A stretch of 8,004 nucleotides of DNA from Pseudomonadota bacterium (GTDB lineage Bacteria > Pseudomonadota > Alphaproteobacteria > Sphingomonadales > Sphingomonadaceae), in assembly GCA_023432995.1 (NCBI GenBank), contig JAEZES010000197.1:1-8004 (forward strand), given 5' to 3'. The position numbers were made by a program, and so were the translations under genes. Below the pieces are notes generated by a model. It did no database searches. It worked only from the letters and a program-made list of their open reading frames with translations, and had not been told where the DNA came from. Shown here piece after piece: positions 1 through 7,100 of the stretch. Every line of letters begins with the position of its first letter. Position 1 is the first letter of the stretch.

Positions 1-221
1 GCGGATTCGCGCGCGTGGCCCCAGCGCACGACCGCCTGCCAGGTCTGGAACGAGGCCAGCCCGGTGAGCGCCTGGGCGAAGCTGACCGCGAGGATGAACT
101 TGCCGAACCCCTCGAGCCCGAGCGCGCGCGTGGCCAGCGCCAGGTAACCGAGGCTGAGCACCGCGTTGACCCCGCGCGCGCCCATCAGCCAGCCGGTGTT
201 CGTGAGAGCTCGGCGGATCAT
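1..221 (-). CDS. Polysaccharide/lipopolysaccharide flippase, N-terminal fragment
   Basis: This is the first 73 residues of a minus-strand gene that leaves the window at its left edge. Hand translation gives a start MIRRALTNTGWLMGARG, followed by an alternating hydrophobic stretch (about residues 18-32, and again about 42-58) and the segment LGLEGFGKFILAVSFAQALT with FQTWQ shortly after. That combination (G-x-F-G-x-F in the first loop, then FQTWQ) is typical of the Wzx-like polysaccharide biosynthesis proteins of the MOP/MATE superfamily, inner-membrane proteins that flip lipid-linked sugars toward the periplasm. The ATG at 221 is the best start: it directly precedes the first membrane helix and is divergent from the VOC gene. 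No clear Shine-Dalgarno is visible, and the frame stays open upstream without another good ATG. The family call is recognition of the N-terminal pattern only; the rest of the gene would settle it. Confidence 0.7.
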   Translation of the reverse strand, partial: MIRRALTNTGWLMGARGVNAVLSLGYLALATRALGLEGFGKFILAVSFAQALTGLASFQTWQAVVRWGHARES

Positions 222-300
222 CGGCGCGCGCTTTGGCGCATGGCGGCGAGGATTGCAAAGCCGTGCGCGGTGCCGCACAGGCCGCGGGAGGGAGAGACGC
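222..300. other. Divergent intergenic region, flippase / VOC gene
   Basis: This is 79 bp between two divergent starts. It should hold promoters for both genes, but I see no convincing -35/-10 pair. It contains a 6-bp inverted repeat, GCTTTG at 230-235 and CAAAGC at 256-261, and a purine-rich ribosome binding site for the plus-strand gene (GGAGGGAGAG, 287-296). The inverted repeat is short enough to be chance. Confidence 0.4.
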
Positions 301-684
301 ATGACCGCACCGCCAGTCCGCCTCGGGTTCTTCAAGCTCAACGTCGCCGACATGGAGCCGGCGCTGGCCTTCTGGGAGGGGGCCTTCGGGTTCGAAGTGC
401 GGGCGACGTTCGACGAGCCCGGGTTCTTCGAGCACGTGCTCGCGCTGCCCGGGCAGGACGACGGACCGAGCCTGATGCTGGTGCGCTACAAGGACGGGCG
501 CGACGCCACCGTCGGGCCGGGTCACGGGCCGGTCGGGCTGATCTGCGAGGACATCCGCGCGAGCCACGACCGCGCGCTCGCCTGCGACGCCGAAAAGGTG
601 ACCGACGTGTTCGAGGCCGCGGGGGTCAAGATCGCCGTGCTGAAAAGCCCGCAGGGGCACGAAATCGAACTGATCGAGGTGTGA
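301..684 (+). CDS. VOC superfamily (glyoxalase/bleomycin-resistance fold) protein
   Basis: A complete 127-residue protein. The start at 301 is supported by GGAGGGAGAG just upstream; a longer in-frame reading back to 166 would overlap the divergent flippase gene and adds no domain. The N-terminus (GFFKLNVADMEPALAFWEGA, then FGFEV) is the first beta-alpha-beta unit of the VOC fold, where V-x-D and F-W are family landmarks. The C-terminal GHEIELIEV is the closing strand with its conserved Glu. Members include glyoxalase I, extradiol dioxygenases and drug-binding proteins. The usual first metal ligand, a His five residues before V15, is F10 here, and the equivalent in the second module also looks replaced (by Pro), so an enzymatic metal site is doubtful. 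Length fits a single-domain member. Function and substrate are unknown. It converges on the ligase gene, with 20 bp between stop codons. Confidence 0.85.
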   Translation: MTAPPVRLGFFKLNVADMEPALAFWEGAFGFEVRATFDEPGFFEHVLALPGQDDGPSLMLVRYKDGRDATVGPGHGPVGLICEDIRASHDRALACDAEKVTDVFEAAGVKIAVLKSPQGHEIELIEV

Positions 685-704
685 TCCTCCCCTGGGGGGG
701 ACGG
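685..704. terminator. Possible short bidirectional terminator between convergent genes
   Basis: The 20-bp gap between the VOC stop and the ligase stop holds a C-run followed by a G-run (TCCTCCCC then TGGGGGGGA). These can fold into a short GC-rich stem on either strand. No T-tract follows, so an intrinsic terminator is only a guess from position and base pairing. Confidence 0.25.
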
Positions 705-1727
705 CTATTGCCCGAGCACCTCGGCCAGGGCCGCCGCGTGCAGCGCGTGTTCGAGTTGCTCCATCGTGCACTGCCGCGGCGCCTTGTCGGGGCGCCAGCG
801 GAGGAAGGTGGTTCCGTGGCGGAAGCGCGATCCGGTGACCTGGTCGTAGAGCACTTCGGCGACCAGCTCGGGGCGTAGCGCGATCCATTCGCTGCTGCGG
901 CCCCGGCTCCAGCGGCTCGCTCCGCCGGGCGAGCTGCCGGTGAACGCCGAGGGCCCGCGCAGCGGCGTCAATTTCGCCAGCAGCGCGCGACGCTCGGCGG
1001 CCGAAAACGCGCTGGTGAAGCCGACCGAATTGAGCCGCCCGGCCTCGTCGTAGAGCCCGAGCAGCAGCGAGCCGACGACCTCGCCCGACAGCCGGTAGCC
1101 GCCGACCACGCAATCGGCGGTCCGGTGCCGCTTGACCTTGACCATCGCCCGCTCGGCGGGCCGGTAAGGCGCGTCGAGGCGCTTGGCGACGATCCCGTCG
1201 AGCGCGCCGCCGGTGCGGGCGAACCACGCCTCGGCGGTCGCGCGTTCGGTGGTGGCCGGCGAGAGCAGCAATCGCGGTCCCGCCGCCCGGCGCATGAACC
1301 CCTCGAGCGCGGCGCGGCGTTCCGCCAGCGGGCGGCCCGACAGGTCGCGGCGACCGAGCTGGAGCGCGTCGAACAGGATCAGCTGGGCCGGCGTCTCGCG
1401 GGCCAGCCGGGCGATCCGCGAGGCGGCCGGATGCAGCCGCAGCTGCAGCGCCGCGAACGACAGCGTGTCGCCTTCCGGCAGGACCAGCTCGCCGTCGAGC
1501 ACGAACCGGCGCTCGCCGATCGCGCCGAGCGCCTCGCCGATCTCGGGAAAGTAGCGCCCGAGCGGCTTGCCCGACTTCGACATCAGCTCGACCGAGGCGC
1601 CATCGCGGAACGCGAGGCAGCGGAACCCATCCCACTTGGGCTCGAACTGCCAGCCCTCCCCGCCCGGAATCGCTTCGGCCAGCCGCGCTTCCATCGGCGG
1701 GGTGTCGAGCGGGATCGCGAGGGCCAT
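705..1727 (-). CDS. ligC: ATP-dependent DNA ligase, LigC type
   Basis: A complete 340-residue ligase that seals nicked DNA using ATP. Motif I reads EPKWDGFR, with the AMP-accepting lysine at residue 31. The ribose/metal motif FVLDGELV has its Glu at about 80, LILFDAL (116-122) matches motif IIIa, DGIVAKR (177-183) motif IV and VKVKR (196-200) motif V. The remainder is an OB-fold with DCVVGGY and SLLLGLYDE, ending in the block SRFRHGTTFLRWRPDKAP. This layout and size match stand-alone LigC enzymes rather than LigD, because no polymerase or phosphoesterase domain is attached. LigC proteins act in base excision repair or as backup ligases for end joining. The start MALAIPLDTPP at 1727 puts the catalytic Lys at the usual distance from the N-terminus. 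The frame is open to 1820, but that would overlap sulfatase 1. No clear Shine-Dalgarno is seen. No Ku gene is in the window. The gene symbol rests on architecture, not on a search. Confidence 0.9.
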   Translation of the reverse strand: MALAIPLDTPPMEARLAEAIPGGEGWQFEPKWDGFRCLAFRDGASVELMSKSGKPLGRYFPEIGEALGAIGERRFVLDGELVLPEGDTLSFAALQLRLHPAASRIARLARETPAQLILFDALQLGRRDLSGRPLAERRAALEGFMRRAAGPRLLLSPATTERATAEAWFARTGGALDGIVAKRLDAPYRPAERAMVKVKRHRTADCVVGGYRLSGEVVGSLLLGLYDEAGRLNSVGFTSAFSAAERRALLAKLTPLRGPSAFTGSSPGGASRWSRGRSSEWIALRPELVAEVLYDQVTGSRFRHGTTFLRWRPDKAPRQCTMEQLEHALHAAALAEVLGQ

Positions 1728-1740
1728 GACGGGGGAATGC

Positions 1741-1760
1741 GAGCCGCTGGACAGCGGTTC
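1741..1760. promoter_or_regulatory. Imperfect palindrome/hairpin in the ligase-sulfatase divergent gap
   Basis: GAGCCGCT (1741-1748) and AGCGGTTC (1753-1760) form an 8-bp stem with one G-T pair around the tetraloop GGAC. It sits in the 58-bp gap between the divergent starts of the ligase and sulfatase 1. It could be a repressor site shared by both genes or a stem in the sulfatase leader. No recognisable promoter elements flank it, so the role is inferred from position only. Confidence 0.35.
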
Positions 1761-1785
1761 CGCGCGCTGCAACCCTCGCGCGCGC

Positions 1786-3102
1786 ATGGCCGCGCAACCG
1801 CCGAGCATAGTCTTCATCATGGCCGACGACCTCGGCTATGCCGACCTCTCGTGCTACGGCCGGCGCGAGTACGCGACCCCGGCGATCGACCGGCTGGCGC
1901 GGCAGGGGGTGCGCTTCACCCACGCCTACGCCAACAGCGCCGTGTGCACCGCCACGCGCGTCGCGCTGATGACCGGGCGCTACCAGTACCGGCTGCCGAT
2001 CGGGCTCGAGGAGCCGCTGCAGGGCCGCCCGGTGGGCCTGCCGCCCGAGCACCCGACCCTGCCCTCGCTGCTGCGCGAGTGCGGCTACCACACGGTGCTG
2101 GTCGGCAAGTGGCATCTCGGCGCGCTGCCGGCGTACTGTCCGCTGAAGAGCGGGTTCGACGAGTTCTGGGGCATTCGCGGCGGCGGGGTCGACTACTTCA
2201 CGCACGAGCTCGACGGCGTGCCCGACCTGTGGGACGGCACGGAGACCATCCGCCGCACCGGCTACCTGACCGAGCTGCTCGGCGACCGCGCGGTCGCGGT
2301 GCTCGAGCAGCGGGCGCAGGCGCGGCGGCCGTTCCTGCTCAACCTCAACTTCACCGCGCCGCACTGGCCGTGGGAGGGGCCCGAGGACGAGGCGGAGTCG
2401 CAGCGGCTGGCGGCCAAGGGCGGGCCGATGCCGATCATCCACTGGGACGGCGGCAGCCTGGCGACTTACGCGGCGATGATGCGTTCGCTCGACGGCGAGG
2501 TCGACAAGGTCCTCGCCGCGCTCGACCGGCTCGGCCTGTCCGACAACACGATCGTGGTGTTCACCAGCGACAACGGCGGCGAGCGGTTCTCCGACAACTG
2601 GCCGTTCACCGGGCGCAAGACCGAACTGCTCGAAGGCGGGCTGCGGGTCCCGGCGATCGTCCGCTGGCCAGAGCGCGCGCGGCCCGGCGCGGTCAACGAC
2701 ACGCCGATCATGTCGATGGACTGGCTGCCGACGTTCGCCGGCGCCGCCGGGACCGGGCCGCACCCCGAGTGCCCGAGCGACGGGCTCGACATCCATCCCG
2801 CCATCGGCGGCCGCGCCCTGCCCGAACGGACGCTGTACTGGCGCTTCGCCCACCACCGGCAGCGCGCCGCGCGGCGCGGCCGGTTCAAGTTCCTCGAGAT
2901 CGCCGGCAACGCGTTCCTGTTCGACGTCGTCGCCGACCCGATGGAGCGGGCCAACCTGCGCGAGCGCCAGCCGGCGATGTTCGCCGAGTTGTCGCAGGCG
3001 TGGGACCGCTGGAACGCCGGCATGCTGCCGCCCGATCCAGCCGCCGGGCAGCACGGCTTCTCGGGGCGCCACCTCGCCGAGTACTTCGGCGTCGACAGCT
3101 AG
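1786..3102 (+). CDS. Sulfatase (arylsulfatase-like), no export signal
   Basis: A complete 438-residue type I sulfatase of the alkaline phosphatase superfamily, hydrolysing a sulfate ester. The N-terminal strand IVFIMADDLGYADLSCYG supplies metal ligands D14 and D15. The nucleophile motif is C54-T-A-T-R58 followed by TGR (63-65), where Cys is expected to become formylglycine. KWHLG lies at 108-112, the second metal pair DNG at 262-264, and the active-site Lys in GRKTELLEGG at 278. Ala replaces the usual Pro of C-x-P-x-R. The ATG at 1786 directly precedes the first strand; no Shine-Dalgarno is evident. An in-frame ATG at 1726 adds only 20 residues and no signal peptide, and the frame back to 1567 shows none either, so the protein is predicted to be cytoplasmic. 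It is a paralogue of the Tat-exported sulfatase at 7420. Its 3' end meets lysR with 2 bp between stops. The substrate is unknown; a phosphonate or phosphate ester hydrolase of the same fold is a less likely alternative. Confidence 0.93.
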   Translation: MAAQPPSIVFIMADDLGYADLSCYGRREYATPAIDRLARQGVRFTHAYANSAVCTATRVALMTGRYQYRLPIGLEEPLQGRPVGLPPEHPTLPSLLRECGYHTVLVGKWHLGALPAYCPLKSGFDEFWGIRGGGVDYFTHELDGVPDLWDGTETIRRTGYLTELLGDRAVAVLEQRAQARRPFLLNLNFTAPHWPWEGPEDEAESQRLAAKGGPMPIIHWDGGSLATYAAMMRSLDGEVDKVLAALDRLGLSDNTIVVFTSDNGGERFSDNWPFTGRKTELLEGGLRVPAIVRWPERARPGAVNDTPIMSMDWLPTFAGAAGTGPHPECPSDGLDIHPAIGGRALPERTLYWRFAHHRQRAARRGRFKFLEIAGNAFLFDVVADPMERANLRERQPAMFAELSQAWDRWNAGMLPPDPAAGQHGFSGRHLAEYFGVDS

Positions 3103-3109
3103 CGCTAGC
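3098..3109. repeat. 12-bp perfect palindrome containing both convergent stop codons
   Basis: GCTAGCGCTAGC reads the same on both strands. It contains the TAG of sulfatase 1 (3100-3102) and, on the other strand, the TAG of lysR (3105-3107). It could fold into a short stem at the end of both transcripts, but there is no T-tract, so a terminator role is not shown. Confidence 0.6.
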
Positions 3110-4052
3110 CGGGCCCGTCGGCGAAAATCGAGATCGTGCGGTAGTGCGGATCCTGCAGCACGCTCGACATCAGGAACGCCTGCACCGCGTCGCAGCGCGG
3201 ATCGCCGCCGGTATCCTTGCGGTACCACAGCAGGCGCCAGTTCTCGAGCGGGTAGAGCAGGATGACCTCGCCGCGCATCTCGGGCGGGAGGATCGAATCC
3301 GCGAACGAGGCCACGCCAACGCCGCGCTCGAGCATCGCCGCCATGACGTCGTAGTACTGGGTATGCCCGATCACCCGGCGCGGGCGGATGCCGTAGCGTT
3401 CGAGCAGGCGCAGGATTTCGCCTTCCTGCTGGCTCGCCGCCAGCGGCATGATGAACGGCATCGCGTTGAGCTCGTCGGCGCTCAGCGGCAGGTCGCGCCC
3501 TTCGGCGAACTTGCGGTGGCCGTAGATCCCGCCGCGGACCAGCGCGAGCTGGCGCAAGTGCGGTTCGACCGGACGGTTGGCGCGCTGGTGGATCATCCCG
3601 AAGTCGAACTTGCCGTCCTCGAGATCGCGCGACAGCTGCCGGCTCGGCGGATGGGCTTCGAAAGCCAGCTCGATCTGCGGGTGGCTGGCGAACAGGCGAT
3701 CGAGCTTCGGACGGATGTAGTGATCGAGCAGGCCCTGGCCGACGAGGACGCGGAAGCGGACCTGGCGGTCGGCCTCGGCGCTGCCGCGACGGTGCGCGGC
3801 GAGCGCCTCGCCCGCCGCCTGGAACGCGCGCATGTCTTCGAGGAAGGCCATGCCCTCGGGAGTCAGCGAAGGCCGCGCGCCGGGCCGCCGGGCGAACAGC
3901 ACCAGCCCGAGCTGGTCCTCCAGCGCCTTCATCTGGTTGCTGACCGAGGCCTGCGAGATGCCGAGGCTTTCCGCCGTGCGCCGGAAGCTGCGCGTCGCGC
4001 ACAGGCTGGCGAAGACCTCGAGCTGGCGGAGGGTGAAAGGAAAGTTGGCCAT
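3105..4052 (-). CDS. LysR-family transcriptional regulator
   Basis: A complete 315-residue LysR-type regulator. The N-terminal winged helix-turn-helix covers about residues 7-65: FTLRQLEVFASL, then SFRRTAESLGISQASVSNQM with the recognition helix near 33-43, then LEDQLGLVLFAR. A linker helix follows, and the effector-binding domain spans about 96-305 with landmarks such as DGKFDFGMIHQ and a GVGVASF segment late in the domain. LysR proteins usually bind as tetramers between divergent genes, repress themselves and activate the neighbour when a small-molecule ligand binds. Here the divergent neighbour is the TonB-dependent receptor, and the gene is flanked by two sulfatases, so the likely targets are this uptake/desulfation set. 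That is inference from position. The start at 4052 lies close behind a good promoter (4070-4098), giving a leader of only about ten bases; no strong Shine-Dalgarno is visible. The ligand is unknown. Confidence 0.93.
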   Translation of the reverse strand: MANFPFTLRQLEVFASLCATRSFRRTAESLGISQASVSNQMKALEDQLGLVLFARRPGARPSLTPEGMAFLEDMRAFQAAGEALAAHRRGSAEADRQVRFRVLVGQGLLDHYIRPKLDRLFASHPQIELAFEAHPPSRQLSRDLEDGKFDFGMIHQRANRPVEPHLRQLALVRGGIYGHRKFAEGRDLPLSADELNAMPFIMPLAASQQEGEILRLLERYGIRPRRVIGHTQYYDVMAAMLERGVGVASFADSILPPEMRGEVILLYPLENWRLLWYRKDTGGDPRCDAVQAFLMSSVLQDPHYRTISIFADGPG

Positions 4053-4053
4053 T

Positions 4054-4071
4054 ATCGGTTTGCTGGCCGAT
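4054..4071. promoter_or_regulatory. Inverted repeat overlapping the lysR start region (candidate operator)
   Basis: ATCGG (4054-4058) and CCGAT (4067-4071) are perfect inverted arms separated by 8 bp. The repeat touches the predicted lysR -10 box and covers the expected transcription start, where an autorepressor would bind. Its form, ATC-N12-GAT, is looser than the T-N11-A LysR consensus, so assignment to this regulator is tentative. Confidence 0.4.
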
Positions 4072-4098
4072 CATAACCTCCAACCTATCACCTGTCAT
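4070..4098 (-). promoter_or_regulatory. Sigma-70-like promoter for lysR
   Basis: Reading the minus strand, ATGACA (4098-4093) is followed after 17 bp by TATGAT (4075-4070). Each differs from the consensus hexamer TTGACA or TATAAT at one position. Transcription would start near 4063, about ten bases before the lysR ATG at 4052. No comparable pair was found on the plus strand for the TonB-dependent receptor, which fits an activator-dependent promoter there. Confidence 0.6.
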
Positions 4099-4160
4099 CA
4101 CTTTGCGATTGGTTGCTTTCACGGCCCCGCCGGACGACCTCGACCCGCAAGAGAGAAACG

Positions 4161-4167
4161 GGGAGGG
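4161..4167 (+). promoter_or_regulatory. Shine-Dalgarno of the TonB-dependent receptor
   Basis: GGGAGGG lies 5 bases before the ATG at 4173. It decides the start in favour of 4173 over an in-frame ATG at 4113, which would put a charged 20-residue extension before the signal peptide. Confidence 0.75.
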
Positions 4168-4172
4168 TATTC

Positions 4173-7100
4173 ATGTCACCGATCGCCATCAGCACTCGCG
4201 CGCGCCTGCGCCCTTCGTTGATCGCGGGCGCCAGCGCCATCGCGCTGTGGGCCGGTCCCGGGTTGGCACAGGACACGGCAGCCGACGGGTCGGCCGAGCA
4301 GGACGTGCCGATCGTCGTCACCGGGTCGCGCCTGGTCACCAACAACATGACCTCGCCGGTGCCGACGACCGCCGTCCAGGCCGAGGAACTCGAGGCGATG
4401 GATCCGGGCGCGCTGATCAGCAGCGTCAGCCAGCTGCCGCAGTTCTACGGCAACACCACGCCCAACAGCAGCAACTTCTTCGTCCGCGGCGGCACCGGCA
4501 ACCTCAACTTGCGCGGGCTCGGCCAGAACCGCACGCTGACGCTGCTCAACGGGCGCCGGGTTCCGTCCACCAGCGCCTTCGGCGGGGTCGACATCAACCT
4601 GTTCCCCGAGGCGATGATCAACGGACTCGAGACGGTCACCGGCGGCGCCTCGGCCGCGTACGGCACCGACGCCGTCGCCGGCGTGGTCAACTTCCTCCTC
4701 GACACCAACTTCGAAGGGCTCGAGGCCAACGCGCAATACGGCGTGACCGACCGCGGCGACGGCGACAGCTACGAGCTCAAGGCTGCCTACGGCATGGCGC
4801 TGGGCGAGCGCGGCCATGTCCTCGTCGCGGGCTCCTACGCCGATCAGAAGGGCATCCACGAGATCACCAGCCGCGACTGGTACACCAACACCGGCGCGGT
4901 GCAGGTCAACGGCATCTGGTACGATTTCGCCAACACCAGCACGATCAGCGGGTCGTTCGACGGCATCATCTCGTCGCCCAACGCGGCGATCAACGGGCTC
5001 GCCTTCAATCGCGACGGGTCTTTCGCCCCGTTCGTGGCCGGCTCGCCGACGATGGGTGCGATCGGCGGCGCCGGGCCGACCGCCGGGCGGACGGTCAACG
5101 GGCCGAGCGCGCAGGACCTCAACAGCGAGCTGTTCACGCTGTACCCGGATACCGACCGCTGGTCGGTGTTTGCCTACGGCGAGTACGACCTGACCGACAA
5201 CGTCAAGGTCTTCGCCCAGTACATGCACGGGTACAACCACCAGTTCCAGTACAACAACCCGCGCAGCTCGCTGATCGGCTCACCGACGGCGATCACCATC
5301 TTCCAGGACAACGCGTTCCTGCCGACCGCGCTGCGCGACCTGATGGTCGCCAACAACATCGCCTCGTTCGCGCTGCGCCGGGTCGGCAGCATCGAGGACA
5401 TCGGCGACGTGTGGTTCGAGGACAAGGTCAACCAGGACGTCGGCACGATCGGCTTCGAGACCGAGATCGAGACCGGCGGCCTGTTCGACGGCTGGCAGGT
5501 TGACGGCTACTACCAGTACGGCAAGAGCAAGCGCGTGTGGGACCAGTACACGCTGCGCGTCGACCGCATCTTCGCCGCGGTCGATGCGGTCCGCGACACC
5601 AACGGCAACATCGTCTGCCGGGTCTCGACCTTCGCCGCGGGCGCTGCGGCGTTTCCCGGGTGCCAGCCGCTGAACCTGTTCGGGCGCGGCAACGCCTCGG
5701 CCGAGGCCGTCGACTGGGTGCTCGGCAACGACGCAGGGGTCAGCGTCAACACGCCGCTGTACTTCGCCAACCTCGGCTTCACCGGCGAGACCTACCAGTA
5801 CACTTCGGTCGATCCGAAGCGGAACATCACCACCTTCGACCAGCACTTCGCGGAAATCGCCGCGCGCGGCGAGGTGTGGGAAGGCTGGGGCGCCGGCCCG
5901 ATCTCGCTGGCGTTCGGCGCGTCCTACCGCAACGAGTCGATCTACCAGGTCGTCCAGGACACGGCCAACCAGGCCTCGATCCACGACGTCGGCCCGGCCG
6001 GCAGCCCGATCCCCGGCGAGTACCATCCGTGCACGACCAACGCCGCGACCAACGCCGCGCTCGGCCTGCGCGGGGTGAGCCCGCCGGACTGCAACAACAC
6101 GGTCGCGCACCAGTTCTCGAAGGTGTCGAACATCCAGGGCGAGGCCGAGGTCTGGGAAGCCTTCGCGGAAACGCTGATCCCGATCTTCGACACCGGCCGC
6201 GGGACCAGCCTGACCGGCAACCTCGCCGGCCGCTGGGCCGACTATTCCGGTTCGGGCACCATCTGGGCCTACAAGGGCGGACTCGACTTCTCGGTGATCG
6301 ACGGCATCCGCCTGCGCGGCACTTATTCGCGCGACGTCCGCGCCGGCAACCTGTCGGAGCGGTTCGACAAGACCGGCGGCGTCGGCAACGTGCTCGACCC
6401 GCGCGACCCGACCGCCAACCCGACCTGGGGCGGACAGACCTACCAGGTGACGATCTTCTCGGGCGGCAACCCCAACATCGAACCGGAAAAGGCCGATACC
6501 TACACCGCCGGCGTGGTGGTGCAGCCGGCCTTCATCCCGGGCTTCTCGGCGTCGATCGACTGGTACCTGGTGCAGATCGAGGACGCGATCGCCACCGTCG
6601 GCACCAACGAGGTGGCGCGGCGCTGCTTCGAGGACGGGGAGCAGACGTTCTGCAGCCTGATCACGACCGACCCGACGCAGTCCGACAAGATCATCCTCGT
6701 CGGCAACCAGTTCGTCAACGTCGCCCAGTCCGAAGTCGAGGGTATCGACGCCGAGCTCGGCTACTCGACCGACATCAATGTGCTGGGCGGGGACGAGCGG
6801 CTCTCGGGCCGCGCGTTCTTCACCTGGCTGATCGATCGCGAGGACGTCGGCGCGACCGGCGCGGTCACGCGGTTCGACGACCTGACCGGCATCGCGCCCG
6901 ACACCGGCGCCGCCGGGCAGTTCCCGAGCTTCAAGGCAACCGGCAACCTCAACTACACCAACGGTCCGTTCGGGCTGTTCGTCCAGGGCCGCTACATCGG
7001 CCAGGGCAAGCGCACCCACCGGATCGGCACCGCCGACGCCTCGCCGGCCAACATCGCCGACAACACGGTGCCGTCGGTGGTCTACGTCGACCTGCGGGCG

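Noticed and set aside
15..878. Plus-strand open frame of 287 codons overlapping the VOC gene in another frame
   Set aside because: It is Arg-rich with no fold, and it overlaps the flippase, VOC and ligase genes, which carry family signatures.
1728..1820. Longer N-terminus for the ligase, starting at 1820 or 1787
   Set aside because: The extra residues resemble no ligase N-terminus and would overlap the sulfatase 1 coding start. The start at 1727 gives the normal distance to the catalytic lysine.
1125..4076. A 983-codon open frame on the plus strand crossing ligase, sulfatase 1 and lysR
   Set aside because: Its translation is Arg/Ala-rich low-complexity sequence with no domain, and it lies across three genes with clear family motifs. 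It is a by-product of high GC third positions.
4113..4172. Earlier receptor start at 4113
   Set aside because: It would add a highly charged segment before the signal peptide, and the strong GGGAGGG sits just before 4173.
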